64,000 nt of DNA from Glaciimonas sp. Its GTDB lineage: Bacteria > Pseudomonadota > Gammaproteobacteria > Burkholderiales > Burkholderiaceae_D. Shown here in pieces: positions 19,923 to 29,125 of this stretch; position 1 is the first letter of the stretch, and each line of letters opens with the position of its first letter. Where the stretch lies: the NCBI GenBank assembly GCA_012927585.1, contig JABBOY010000003.1:343734-407733 (forward strand), read 5' to 3'. The notes under the pieces are model-generated. The model did no database searches, was not told where the DNA came from, and saw nothing but the letters and a program-made list of their open reading frames with translations. Position numbers and translations under genes: made by a program.

Positions 19923-21473
19923 TTGCAGTATAAATTACTTCGCATCCTATTCTTAGGGGTTTTTGCAATAGCAGTAAGCACTATGCTGGCGGCTCTGGGC
20001 AATTGGCTATTTGGAACTGTAATAAACCCCATGTTACTGACCGCACTGGCAACAGCCGGCGGCTTGCTGGTTTTGCTGCTGGGTAAAACTGGCAATACCA
20101 GCGAAGCCCGACTTGCCGACCTGATTAGCCATGAACTCGATTACATCATGATCGGTTCGGCCGAGACGTCCTACTTTGTCGATTCGGTAAAGAAAAAAAT
20201 CAATCTGGATGTGCGCACCACCGAAGATATTGCCGTCAGCTCGGCACACAATGCCAGCATGACCAAGCAAATCGCAGTCAATGCAGAACAGGCATCGAAA
20301 GTCGCCGCTGATGTGCGTAGCCAGAGCATGGCGGGCCGGGCCGAAGTCGATCAGGGCTTAGTCCAGATTAACAATGCCCGTCTGGATGCGCAGACGGCAC
20401 TAACCACCATGACAGAATTGCAGGAAAAATCACGCCGGATTCACGGCATTACCGAAGTCATCAACGAAATTGCGGCCCGCACCAATTTACTGGCGCTGAA
20501 TGCGGCGATTGAAGCTGCCCGCGCCGGCGAACATGGCCGCGGCTTTGCGGTGGTTGCAGGCGAAGTCCGACAATTAGCGCAGCGCACCAAAGAAGCCACC
20601 GACGATATCGGCATAATGGTGCGCGAGATCAACGATCAAGCCGAAAACGCCGCCACCGGAATGCAAGCGCTGACCGCCAAAGTGACCGAAGCGGCACACA
20701 ATGTGGAACGGGTGCACACGTTTCTGAGCGACATTGAACGCGCCTCAGGGGAATCCCAGACCGAAATCCAGCAGATTGCCACCGCCTCGCGCGACCATGT
20801 CCAGACTTCACAAGCGATTGCGGACGCCATTGCATTCATACGCGACGGCCTGCTAGCCACCGAAGCCGCGTTGCCGCTGGCCGCCAGCGCTGCAATGGCA
20901 CTGACGGAACGCGCAGAAACCATGTTCAGCGCCACCTCCGAATTCAATCCGACGACTGCGCACGACGCCAACCATGCTACGGCCGAAGCTGGCGCAAAAG
21001 CAGTCAGCCGGTTGTTTACCGAAGCAATTGCCAGTGGACGCATCACGCACGAAGCCTTGTTTGACCGCACTTACACACCCATCAAGAATACCAATCCGCT
21101 CAAGCACTCGACACAATTCGACGCATTTACCGATCGCGTACTGCCCGAGCTGCAGGAAAAAATATTGGCCGACATGCCGCAACTTGCCTACGCCGGCGCA
21201 GTAGACAACAATGGCTACTTCCCGACCCACAACAAGAAATTTTCCAGGCCGCTGACCGGAGACTACGAAACCGACCTGATCAACAACCGAACCAAACGCA
21301 TCTTCAATGACCGCACTGGCAGCCGTTGCGGCGCCAATACCAAACCATTTTTGCTGCAGACCTACAAACGCGACACCGGCGAAGTCATGCACGATTTATC
21401 GGTGCCGATTTATGTCGCTGGAAAACACTGGGGCGGATTCCGCGTCGGCTACCGTCCGAGTACTTCAGCATAG
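19923..21473 (+). CDS. Methyl-accepting chemotaxis protein with C-terminal sensor region
   Basis: About 516 residues from a TTG start. Two adjacent N-terminal membrane helices ([21 protein letters not shown] and [18 protein letters not shown]) have almost no periplasmic loop. The signalling domain follows, with its hairpin tip [37 protein letters not shown]. Instead of ending there, the protein continues for ~150 residues with a Cache-like segment ([35 protein letters not shown]... and [22 protein letters not shown]). Ligand sensing is therefore probably cytoplasmic. No che genes are nearby. Confidence 0.88.
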   Translation: MQYKLLRILFLGVFAIAVSTMLAALGNWLFGTVINPMLLTALATAGGLLVLLLGKTGNTSEARLADLISHELDYIMIGSAETSYFVDSVKKKINLDVRTTEDIAVSSAHNASMTKQIAVNAEQASKVAADVRSQSMAGRAEVDQGLVQINNARLDAQTALTTMTELQEKSRRIHGITEVINEIAARTNLLALNAAIEAARAGEHGRGFAVVAGEVRQLAQRTKEATDDIGIMVREINDQAENAATGMQALTAKVTEAAHNVERVHTFLSDIERASGESQTEIQQIATASRDHVQTSQAIADAIAFIRDGLLATEAALPLAASAAMALTERAETMFSATSEFNPTTAHDANHATAEAGAKAVSRLFTEAIASGRITHEALFDRTYTPIKNTNPLKHSTQFDAFTDRVLPELQEKILADMPQLAYAGAVDNNGYFPTHNKKFSRPLTGDYETDLINNRTKRIFNDRTGSRCGANTKPFLLQTYKRDTGEVMHDLSVPIYVAGKHWGGFRVGYRPSTSA

Positions 21474-21521
21474 TTACCTCGCGCTGACCGCATTCCAGGC
21501 AGCGACCGGCGACTTCCAGGA

Positions 21522-21746
21522 TTATTTGCGAAACGATTCGGGATTTGATTTGTTGCGTTGCTCGTACACCGTTTTCGCATCCTGGGCTGCGTGTTCCTGC
21601 GTGCGCAAGGCTTCGTCGTCGTCATGCAGCGAAAAGAAATTCCCCGCTTGCGCACGCATCACATATTTAATTGCAGCAGCGTCGCTCAGATCGTACATTT
21701 CAGTCATCAGCGTGGTTACTTCGTCCAGATATTCTTCATAAGTCAT
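21522..21746 (-). CDS. Small acidic hypothetical protein
   Basis: A 74-residue soluble protein starting MTYEEYLDEVTTLMTEMYDLS, with GGAG 7 nt before the ATG. It is acidic and helical. I do not recognise a family. It is convergent with the chemoreceptor gene. Confidence 0.6.
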   Translation of the reverse strand: MTYEEYLDEVTTLMTEMYDLSDAAAIKYVMRAQAGNFFSLHDDDEALRTQEHAAQDAKTVYEQRNKSNPESFRK

Positions 21747-21964
21747 TCGTCAACTCCATCGGTTACAGGTAAAGCCAGGTACGCATTTTGCCCTATTCTT
21801 CGCTCTTCCAAAGTCGAAATGCGTGGGAATCGAGATTTACGCGGGCAGACATACATGCATTAACTTGGCGAGTGGCGCGAAACAGAAATTTTATTTATGA
21901 TGCGGTGGCACAGGGTCATGCATTGCAGCCAGCAATCCGCACCTGTCATTTTAAGAGATTAATT

Positions 21965-22384
21965 ATGCTAAAAGTGGTCGTTCTGGACGGTAATTCCATC
22001 TCGCGGGATCTATTGAATACGGTTTTGACCAATGGCGGCCACCATGTGGTGGGCGACGGCAATACCAGTCCCGCCGGGCTAGCCAAGATGATCAAGCTGC
22101 GGCCCCAGATCGTCTGCGTCGATATCGGCGAGGCCGATAGCGACGGTTTGACGCTACTGGAAACAATACGTAGTGAATTGCCCAAGACACTGGTTTTTCT
22201 GGTCTCCGGCAAGATCGATTCGACGGCGATACAGGGTGCCTTAGAACGCGGGGTACAGGGCTTCATCGTCAAGCCATTCAATCCGCAAACGGTGCTCACG
22301 ACAATCCGCAACGCAGTGCTGAAATTTGCCCGGCAGCAGCAAATCACGCCAGGCTTGAGCATTTTGGACCAGCCAAAAGAGTAA
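21965..22384 (+). CDS. Single-domain response regulator (CheY-like)
   Basis: A 139-residue receiver domain with no output domain. MLKVVVLDGNSISRDLL carries the acidic-pocket aspartate, VCVDIGEADSDGLTLL the phosphoacceptor Asp, LVFLVSGK the conserved Ser, and GFIVKPFNPQTVL the Lys-Pro pair. The start is set at ATG 21965, where conservation begins; sequence upstream in frame is not receiver-like. It lies 500 bp after the chemoreceptor gene, so a role in the same pathway is possible. Confidence 0.88.
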   Translation: MLKVVVLDGNSISRDLLNTVLTNGGHHVVGDGNTSPAGLAKMIKLRPQIVCVDIGEADSDGLTLLETIRSELPKTLVFLVSGKIDSTAIQGALERGVQGFIVKPFNPQTVLTTIRNAVLKFARQQQITPGLSILDQPKE

Positions 22385-22463
22385 AGCTGACCGGCTCGGC
22401 CGGCTTTATTTTTCATCTATAGTTTTGGCATTTTGCTTGATGCGCTGCTGGCTCATATCCGCC

Positions 22464-22634
22464 GGCCTACAGATCAAGCAATCCGGCAAAACCACCATTT
22501 ATGCGCTGAATGCGAAAGAAAAATCGGAATGGCGCAAAGCACTGTTACCGGTGCAAAAAGAAATGCAAGGACGCATAGGGAAGGACTTGATCAATGCCGT
22601 CAATAAGGAATCCGCTACACTGGGCTATAAATAA
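22464..22634 (+). pseudogene. C-terminal remnant of a TRAP transporter substrate-binding protein (DctP)
   Basis: The fragment GKTTIYALNAKEKSEWRKAL followed by LPVQKEMQGRIGKDLINAVN and KESATLGYK looks like the last ~50 residues of DctP-type binding proteins. There is no signal peptide, ligand-binding body or TRAP permease gene nearby. The in-frame sequence upstream (MAFCLMRCWLISAG) is unrelated. I read it as a decayed gene end. Confidence 0.6.
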
Positions 22635-22736
22635 CGGCGAAGTAACGGCCAAGTAACAGCAAGGACGACCAGTCGCATCCGGCAACTTGGCATGGTGCAA
22701 GCGCCGGATGCGGTATTTTCAATAAGGATACTCACC

Positions 22737-23444
22737 ATGCAAATCACGATTCCTGATATCAACCAAGTTTGTGAAGAACACCAGCTGTTTGCCGGCCTGC
22801 TGCCGGAGCAGGCGCGCATCCTTGAATTGGGCTGCGGCAAAGCAGAGAAGACCCGCGCCATCGCTAAAGATAACAAGGTCGCTTATCTGCTGGCGCTCGA
22901 AACTGACGCCATCCAGCATGCAATCAATCTGACATACACCGACCTGCCCAGGGTGCAATTTGGATTAGGCGCAGCCGAGGCCATCCCTGCCGCAAACGCC
23001 AGTTTCGATATCGTCATGATGTTCAAATCCCTGCATCATGTGCCTTTGGAAAAGCTCGACCAAGCTTTCACTGAAATCCATCGTGTGCTAAAACCAGGTG
23101 GATTAGCATATATTTCGGAACCGATTTTTGCCGGTGAATATAACGAAATACTTCGATTGTTTCATGATGAAAGCAGCGTGCGGCAAGCGGCATTCGCTGC
23201 CGTCGAACGCGCGATTACTGCGGGCTTGTTCGACTTGGTGGAGCAAAAATTCTTTCTATCGCCGTTACGCTATCGCGACTTTGCACAGTTTGAAGATACG
23301 GTAATCAAGGTAACCCACTCGCAACACCAATTGACAGCAAAGCTCGAGGCAGAAGTCCGCGACAAATTCAACGCCCACATGACTGCGGAGGGCGCCGGAT
23401 TTCTCGCGCCGATCCGGGTTGACCTGTTGCGAAAAGCCGCTTAA
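22737..23444 (+). CDS. Class I SAM-dependent methyltransferase
   Basis: A 235-residue methyltransferase of the Methyltransf_11/25 type. SAM motif I is ARILELGCGKAEKTRAIA, the acidic residue after strand 2 is ALETDAIQH, and motif IV region is FDIVMMFKSLHHVPLEKLD, followed by EIHRVLKPGGLAYISEP. AAGGA sits upstream of ATG 22737. Substrate unknown. It stands between the DctP remnant and dbpA. Confidence 0.85.
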   Translation: MQITIPDINQVCEEHQLFAGLLPEQARILELGCGKAEKTRAIAKDNKVAYLLALETDAIQHAINLTYTDLPRVQFGLGAAEAIPAANASFDIVMMFKSLHHVPLEKLDQAFTEIHRVLKPGGLAYISEPIFAGEYNEILRLFHDESSVRQAAFAAVERAITAGLFDLVEQKFFLSPLRYRDFAQFEDTVIKVTHSQHQLTAKLEAEVRDKFNAHMTAEGAGFLAPIRVDLLRKAA

Positions 23445-23537
23445 TGCCCTGATTTTTCCTATTCATCCTGCGCCTGAAACGCCCCATCTGTTAGACTGCC
23501 CTCCCCCCTTTATCCCTCTACGCCGGCGCGCATACTC

Positions 23538-24923
23538 ATGATGGAATCCACCTCTTTTGCCAGCTTGGCGTTGTCGCCGGCCATGCTAGCCAACCTCGAT
23601 AGCCTCGGTTATCACACGATGACGACGATTCAGGCGCACAGCTTGCCGCTGATCCTGGAGCAGCGCGACCTGATTGCGCAAGCCAAAACCGGCAGCGGCA
23701 AGACCGCAGCGTTTGGCATCGGCATCCTGGCCAAACTGAACCCAAGCTATTTCGCGATACAGGCGCTGGTACTGTGCCCGACGCGCGAACTGGCCGATCA
23801 GGTCGCCAATGAGTTGCGCCGACTGGCCCGCTTTGCCGACAATATCAAGGTACTGACGCTGTGCGGCGGCGCACCGATGCGCCCGCAAATGGCTTCGCTG
23901 GAGCATGGCGCACATATCGTGGTCGGCACGCCGGGACGGATACGCGACCACATCTCGCGCGGCAGCATTAATCTGAATACCGTGCAAACGCTGGTGCTGG
24001 ATGAGGCCGACCGCATGACCGACATGGGTTTTTACGAAGAAATTTCCGGCATTGTCAGCGCCTGTCCGGCGCGCCGCCAGACGCTGCTATTTTCCGCCAC
24101 CTACCCGGACGATATCCGCAAAGCCAGCGCGGAATTCCTGCGCCAACCGGCTGAGGTCAAGGTCGAGGCGCAACATGCCGACAGCCAGATCGAACAACGC
24201 TTTTTTGAAGTCGCCTACGATGACCGCAATGCCGCAGTGGCGCGCTTGCTGCACCATTACCGGCCGGTGTCGACACTGGCGTTCTGCAATACCAAGATTC
24301 ACTGCCGCGAACTGGCGGCCGAATTGCGGGCGCAAGGTTTCTCCGCACTGGCTTTGTACGGCGAGCTGGAACAACGCGAACGCGATGAAATTTTGCTGCA
24401 ATTTGCCAACCAGAGTTGCTCGGTACTGGTTGCCACCGACGTTGCTGCGCGCGGTCTGGATATCCAGACGCTGGGCGCAGTGATCAACGTCGACGTCTCG
24501 AAAGATACCGAAGTACATATCCACCGCATCGGCCGCACCGGGCGCGGCCATGAATCCGGCTTGGCGTTGAGCCTGTGTGCGCCGAACGAAAAAAAATGGG
24601 TCAAACTGATCGAGCAATACCAGAACGGGCCGGTCAGCTGGTTTAACTTGGCGCAACTGGAGCCGGCAGCAGGCGACATGTTGCAAGCACCGATGATGAC
24701 GTTGTGCATCATGGGCGGCAAAAAAGACAAACTGCGTCCCGGCGATCTGCTGGGCGCATTGACTGGCGAGGTCGGCCTGACCAAAGACCAGGTCGGCAAA
24801 ATTAATGTATTTGAATTCATGACCTATGTGGCGCTGGACCGGCAGATTGCCAACAAGGCATTTGCCAAACTATCCGGCAGCAACATCAAGGGCCGGCAGT
24901 TCAAGATGCGGTTTATTTCGTAG
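23538..24923 (+). CDS. dbpA: ATP-dependent RNA helicase DbpA
   Basis: A 461-residue DEAD-box helicase for large-subunit ribosome assembly. Motifs: Q motif TIQAHSLPLIL, Walker A AQAKTGSGKTAAFG, Ib TPGRI, II VLDEADRM, III SAT, V ATDVAARGLDI, VI HRIGRTGRG. The C-terminal ~75 residues (MTLCIMGGKKDKLRPGDLLGAL... to the end) are the RRM that in E. coli DbpA binds hairpin 92 of 23S rRNA, which distinguishes it from RhlE/RhlB. Confidence 0.94.
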   Translation: MMESTSFASLALSPAMLANLDSLGYHTMTTIQAHSLPLILEQRDLIAQAKTGSGKTAAFGIGILAKLNPSYFAIQALVLCPTRELADQVANELRRLARFADNIKVLTLCGGAPMRPQMASLEHGAHIVVGTPGRIRDHISRGSINLNTVQTLVLDEADRMTDMGFYEEISGIVSACPARRQTLLFSATYPDDIRKASAEFLRQPAEVKVEAQHADSQIEQRFFEVAYDDRNAAVARLLHHYRPVSTLAFCNTKIHCRELAAELRAQGFSALALYGELEQRERDEILLQFANQSCSVLVATDVAARGLDIQTLGAVINVDVSKDTEVHIHRIGRTGRGHESGLALSLCAPNEKKWVKLIEQYQNGPVSWFNLAQLEPAAGDMLQAPMMTLCIMGGKKDKLRPGDLLGALTGEVGLTKDQVGKINVFEFMTYVALDRQIANKAFAKLSGSNIKGRQFKMRFIS

Positions 24924-25013
24924 ACGCCTCAGTCAGACAGGCTATTGCGACAAAGCAAGCTGCTAAAATCATTGCCAGATCAATCACAATCGATAACAAG
25001 AACAGGGCGCAGC

Positions 25014-25784
25014 ATGAAACGAGTCATCTTTAATCAAAAGGGCGGAGTCGGCAAATCGACCATTGCAGTTAATCTGGCTGCGATTGCCGCCCATCAGGGC
25101 AAAAAAACGCTGCTGATCGATATTGACCCACAATGCAATTCCAGCCGCTATCTGTTGGGCGACGCGGCCCGGGAGATCAGCCCTACGTTAGCGGAGTATT
25201 TTGAACAATCGCTGAATTTCGTGATTTTTCCGAAGCCGGCCAACAGTTACGTACACCAAACCCGCTTCGAGAATCTAGCGCTGATTCCATCGCACCCTGA
25301 AATCGGTGAGATGCAGTCGAAGCTGGAATCGCGCCACAAAATTTACAAATTGCGCGACGCATTGAAAGAACTGGCGCAGGAATACGAAGAAATTATCATC
25401 GACACCCCGCCCGCCTACAATTTTTTCACGCAATCGGCACTGATCGCCGCCGACTGTTGCCTGATCCCATTCGATTGCGACGATTTCTCGCGCCAGGCGC
25501 TATATACGCTCATGAACAATGTGCAAGAAATCAAGGCCGACCACAACCCGGAGTTGACGATTGAGGGCATCGTCGTCAATCAGTTCCAGCCTCGCGCCAG
25601 CCTACCGCAACGGATGGTCAATGAGCTGATAGCCGAGGGCTTGCCGGTGCTCGACAGCAAATTATCCAGCTCGATCAAGATTCGTGAGTCGCACGAACAA
25701 TGCCTGCCGATGATCCATCTCGATGCACGCCATAAATTGAGCCTGGAATTTCTGGCGCTGTATCAGGAGTTGCAATCGGTTTAG
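25014..25784 (+). CDS. ParA/Soj-family ATPase
   Basis: A 256-residue deviant Walker ATPase. FNQKGGVGKSTIAVNLAAIAA is the Walker A with signature Lys; LLIDIDPQCNSSRYLL is A'; IIIDTPPAYNFFTQSALIAAD is Walker B. The start at 25014 begins exactly at the P-loop strand, with AGGG upstream. No parB gene follows, so it is an orphan ParA that may position another cargo or act in a non-chromosomal role; it is not the usual parAB pair near the origin. Confidence 0.88.
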   Translation: MKRVIFNQKGGVGKSTIAVNLAAIAAHQGKKTLLIDIDPQCNSSRYLLGDAAREISPTLAEYFEQSLNFVIFPKPANSYVHQTRFENLALIPSHPEIGEMQSKLESRHKIYKLRDALKELAQEYEEIIIDTPPAYNFFTQSALIAADCCLIPFDCDDFSRQALYTLMNNVQEIKADHNPELTIEGIVVNQFQPRASLPQRMVNELIAEGLPVLDSKLSSSIKIRESHEQCLPMIHLDARHKLSLEFLALYQELQSV

Positions 25785-25805
25785 TTTCCAGGATGAGAAA
25801 TTATA

Positions 25806-25886
25806 GTTACTACGCAGTGTATTTTTATTTTTCACAATAAATATATGCGGAAAATGCAGTATATTTAGGCATACTCCAGATATTTT
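25806..25886 (+). repeat. Dispersed AT-rich repeat, copy C
   Basis: TTACT, then GTGTATTTTTATTTTTCACA, AATATATGCGGAAAATG, TATATTTAGGCATACTCC and TATTTT. A near-consensus copy, 22 bp after the ParA stop and 30 bp before a bidirectional terminator. Confidence 0.8.
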
Positions 25887-25916
25887 AATTCAGTAGTTGG
25901 TTGGTATTAACCCATA

Positions 25917-25954
25917 AAAAAAACCTCTCGCGCCGCAGCATGAGAGGTTTTTTT
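25917..25954. terminator. Bidirectional intrinsic terminator
   Basis: AAAAAAACCTCTC (25917-25929) pairs with GAGAGGTTTTTTT (25942-25954). A-tract and T-tract flank the GC part, so it can end both convergent transcripts (ParA ATPase and Tim44-domain gene). Confidence 0.85.
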
Positions 25955-25988
25955 ATGCCAACATGCGCGGCATAAGCCGCGCACCGGA

Positions 25989-26921
25989 TCAGGATAGTTG
26001 CTGAATCCCGGCCAGAATCCAGCCGCCTTGACCGTCCACAGGCTTCGACAGATTCCAGACCTCGGCAAAAGCTTCCGCCGGGGCGTTCTCGGCTTCCTTG
26101 ATCATGCCGCTGAACTTGACGCTGGCCAGATACGTAGCACCGGTGGTTTCAATCCCCAGCAATTCGGCATCCAGCGTAACGACGTCAGTGACATTCGCCG
26201 TTGCGCCGCGTTCCTGCAATTGCAACTTCAGTTCGCCAAACATTTCCGGCGTAGTGAATTCGCGGATATCGTTGGTGTCGGCGCGGTCCCAGGCCGCTTG
26301 CAGACGGATATAGTAAGTTTTGGTGGTGCGCAAAAATCCGGGTACGTCGAAGTCGGACGGAATGCTCCAGGTCGCTTGCCCGGAAGTAGGGGAACCCGAT
26401 GCGAATGGCGCCGACTGCAGCGCAGCAGGCTGCGACTGCGGTTGCGCATCCATGCGCGAACCGATCTCGGGCGTACTGTTGCCGGCATTGTAGGCACCGG
26501 CATAAGCTGGTTGCGCATCCGCCGTGCCGCTCTTGTTACGCATCCACATTCGGTAGATGAACATTGCTGCTATCGCAAACAGCGCCACCATCAACAGAGT
26601 GCTGATCATGCCACCCAATGCGCCGCCCATGCCGAAGTGCGACAACAACGCACCTAAGCCGAGGCCCAGCAAGGCACCGCCAAGGATACCTTTCCAGGGG
26701 CTAGGCGGTTTGGCTGCAGCAGCCGCGCCCGCGCCAGGAGCCGCGGCTGGCTTGGCCATGTTGGCTGCCTGGCTTTGTTGTGCTGGCGCCTGACGCGAGA
26801 CATTGCTCGATTGTTTGCCGAACGAACTACTGCCACCGCCCATGCGCCGGGCTTCCGCCTGTGGAACCGCCAGTGCCAGCGTACTGGCCACCATGACAAG
26901 GGCAAGCAAGATTTTTTTCAT
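25989..26921 (-). CDS. Tim44-like domain protein, membrane-anchored
   Basis: A 310-residue protein. Signal peptide MKKILLALVMVASTLALAVPQAEA is followed by a low-complexity Ser/Gln/Ala/Pro region, a glycine-rich helix (GILGGALLGLGLGALLSHFGMGGALGG), a membrane helix (ISTLLMVALFAIAAMFIYRMW), and a C-terminal Tim44 domain (~185-308, VPGFLRTTKTYYIRLQAAWDRAD...). In mitochondria Tim44 links the import motor to the membrane; in bacteria the role is unknown. Confidence 0.88.
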   Translation of the reverse strand: MKKILLALVMVASTLALAVPQAEARRMGGGSSSFGKQSSNVSRQAPAQQSQAANMAKPAAAPGAGAAAAAKPPSPWKGILGGALLGLGLGALLSHFGMGGALGGMISTLLMVALFAIAAMFIYRMWMRNKSGTADAQPAYAGAYNAGNSTPEIGSRMDAQPQSQPAALQSAPFASGSPTSGQATWSIPSDFDVPGFLRTTKTYYIRLQAAWDRADTNDIREFTTPEMFGELKLQLQERGATANVTDVVTLDAELLGIETTGATYLASVKFSGMIKEAENAPAEAFAEVWNLSKPVDGQGGWILAGIQQLS

Positions 26922-27087
26922 GTGAACAACTCCTCGTTAAGTTATATCCGATACGCCAAACGGCGGCACCGGGGGGTAATCAAAGTCGTGTAAAGAACGC
27001 AATTATAGTGGGTTTAATCTTTCCTAAAAATAGAAGTTAACTTGAATATAACGTCATTAAAACGGAAGTTTAATCCCATCCAGCGGC

Positions 27088-27672
27088 TTATCTGATATCA
27101 GGTCCTGAGTAATGGCAATCGACACTATGGTCATTGACCATGCCGATGGCCTGCATGTACGCGTAGATGATGGTCGAGCCAGTGAATTTAAAGCCGCGTT
27201 TGGTTAAATCCTTGGAAAGTCGATCCGACAGTGGCGTTTTGGTCGGGGCTTGCCTCTGATCGACCGCGGTATTCTTGATCGGCTTGCCATCGACAAAAGC
27301 CCATAGATAAGGATCGAGGCCGCCGACTTCTTCGCGTAGCCGTAAATACGCTTGCGCATTGGAAATGGCGGCGGCTATTTTGAGGCGGTTGCGCACGATG
27401 CCGGCATCCGCCAGCAGCGCCGCGACCTTGACCGCGTCGTAGCGGGCAATCTTATCGGCGTCCCAGCCATCGAATGCGGCGCGGTAGTTGTCGCGCTTGT
27501 TAAGGATGGTTTCCCAACTCAGCCCGGCTTGCGCGCCTTCCAGGTTGAGCATCTCGAACAAGCGCACTTCATCGTGGCAAGGCACGCCCCATTCGTGGTC
27601 GTGATAGGCGAGGTAACGCGGGTTGGACAAGTTAGCCCAAGCGCAGCGCTGGACGACGGCGGGCATGCTCAT
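27088..27672 (-). CDS. tag: DNA-3-methyladenine glycosylase I
   Basis: A 194-residue base-excision repair enzyme. RCAWANLSNPRYLAYHDHEWG carries N-terminal Cys/His zinc ligands, LNLEGAQAGLSWETILNKRDNYR the catalytic glutamate and base pocket, and VNDHSVDCHY the C-terminal zinc ligands. Length fits the family. The start overlaps the aroG stop as ATGA, so aroG and tag are translationally coupled. Confidence 0.95.
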   Translation of the reverse strand: MSMPAVVQRCAWANLSNPRYLAYHDHEWGVPCHDEVRLFEMLNLEGAQAGLSWETILNKRDNYRAAFDGWDADKIARYDAVKVAALLADAGIVRNRLKIAAAISNAQAYLRLREEVGGLDPYLWAFVDGKPIKNTAVDQRQAPTKTPLSDRLSKDLTKRGFKFTGSTIIYAYMQAIGMVNDHSVDCHYSGPDIR

Positions 27673-28736
27673 TTTCGCTGGCGCAGCAACACGGCGGCCT
27701 CGCGAATCATCTTTTCGGTGGTTTCCCAGTCGATGCAGGCGTCGGTCACCGAGCAGCCGTACTTGAGCTGCGACAAATCATCGGGAATCGGCTGGTTGCC
27801 GGCCACGAGATTCGATTCGATCATCACGCCGACCAGCGATTTACTGCCGTTGCGCACCTGTTGCATGACATCGGCCATCACCAGTGGTTGCAGGGCAGGT
27901 TTCTTGTAGCTGTTGGCATGCGAACAATCGACCACTATATTGGCTGGCAAGCCGGCCTTGGCCAGTGCTTGCTCGGCCATCGCCACCGACACGGTATCGT
28001 AATTGGGCCGTCCATCGCCGCCGCGCAGCACCACGTGGCCGTGCCGATTGCCGTGGGTGCGCACGATCGCAACCCGGCCCTGGCCGTTGATCCCAAGGAA
28101 AGAATGCGAGCGCGAAGCCGACAAAATGGCGTTGATGGCGATGCTAATATCGCCATCGGTGCCGTTTTTGAAGCCAACCGGGGTCGACAGGCCGGATGAC
28201 ATTTCGCGATGGGTTTGCGATTCGGTAGTGCGCGCACCGATGGCGGTCCAGGCAATCAGGTCGCCCAGATATTGCGGCGAGATCGGGTCCAGCGCTTCGG
28301 TGCCGGTCGGCAGGCCGAGTTCGCACACATCGAGCAAGAACTGGCGCGCTTTTTTCATGCCTTGGTCGACGTGGAAGGAATCATCCATGTCGGGGTCGTT
28401 GATATAGCCTTTCCAGCCGGTGGTGGTGCGCGGTTTTTCGAAATACACCCGCATCACCAGCAACAACGTGTCGGCAACCTCATCTTGCAAGCCTTTCAGG
28501 CGGCGCGCGTAATCCAGTCCGGCCACCGGATCATGAATCGAACAGGGGCCTACCACCACGAACATTCGCGGATCGCTGCGCTCGAGAATATTGCGCAGCG
28601 CTTCCCTGCTGCGCATCACGCTGGCAGCGGCCAGGTCGGTCAGCGGCAAGCGCGCATGCAACTCTTCCGGCGTAGGCATGGCATCAAAGGATGAAATGTT
28701 AATGTTTTCAAGATCAAGCGAAGAGGTGGCAGTCAT
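27669..28736 (-). CDS. aroG: 3-deoxy-7-phosphoheptulonate synthase (class I DAHP synthase)
   Basis: A 355-residue enzyme that joins phosphoenolpyruvate and erythrose-4-phosphate at the entry of the shikimate pathway. FVVVGPCSIHDPVAGLDYARRL holds the metal-binding Cys; VMRVYFEKPRTTTGWKG and SSGLSTPVGFKNGTDGD are family motifs; VVDCSHANSYKKP carries the metal-ligand His. Which aromatic amino acid inhibits it cannot be read with confidence. Confidence 0.94.
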   Translation of the reverse strand: MTATSSLDLENINISSFDAMPTPEELHARLPLTDLAAASVMRSREALRNILERSDPRMFVVVGPCSIHDPVAGLDYARRLKGLQDEVADTLLLVMRVYFEKPRTTTGWKGYINDPDMDDSFHVDQGMKKARQFLLDVCELGLPTGTEALDPISPQYLGDLIAWTAIGARTTESQTHREMSSGLSTPVGFKNGTDGDISIAINAILSASRSHSFLGINGQGRVAIVRTHGNRHGHVVLRGGDGRPNYDTVSVAMAEQALAKAGLPANIVVDCSHANSYKKPALQPLVMADVMQQVRNGSKSLVGVMIESNLVAGNQPIPDDLSQLKYGCSVTDACIDWETTEKMIREAAVLLRQRK

Positions 28737-29125
28737 GCTGTTTTCTAATCAGGAGTAGGTAGGAGTGGATTATGGCGCGGCCGCAACCGAGTGGCGAGTA
28801 GGTTGCTGGGCAAGGCGTAGTGTAGCTGCTCTGAAATTTCATGCCACGAACTCGCCGCGTAGTTAATTTTACTGGGAGTATAAGAAAAAATGCGTGTATT
28901 ACCGCATTATTTAATTAATATTTTAAAAATACATATTAGAGTATATTTTTAATAAAAAAACTAACTGTTAATCTCCAGATGATAGCATCGGCAGCGCCCG
29001 ATTACGTGACGCCGCATTTCTGAAGGAAATCTGCAACTTGCGCCATATTAAGCTGGGCCTCAGATACAGTATCTACAATAGAAAAACAGAAAAACAACAA
29101 TCCGCTTAACAGACAGGAGACACGC
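28737..29125. other. Divergent intergenic region aroG / deacetylase
   Basis: This 389-bp stretch holds repeat copy G and must contain promoters for both directions. No gene is seen. AGGAGA at 29115-29120 is the ribosome-binding site for the TTG start of the deacetylase gene. Confidence 0.6.
28865..28944 (-). repeat. Dispersed AT-rich repeat, copy G (reverse orientation)
   Basis: On the minus strand it reads ATACT, TATGTATTTTTAAAATATT, AAATAATGCGGTAATA and TTATACTCCCAGTAAAAT. It is the only copy between divergent genes (aroG and the deacetylase gene) rather than downstream of a stop codon. Confidence 0.7.

Noticed and set aside
24945..25013. Longer start for the ParA-like ATPase
   Set aside because: The added residues are not conserved, and the family starts directly at the P-loop strand, as ATG 25014 does.
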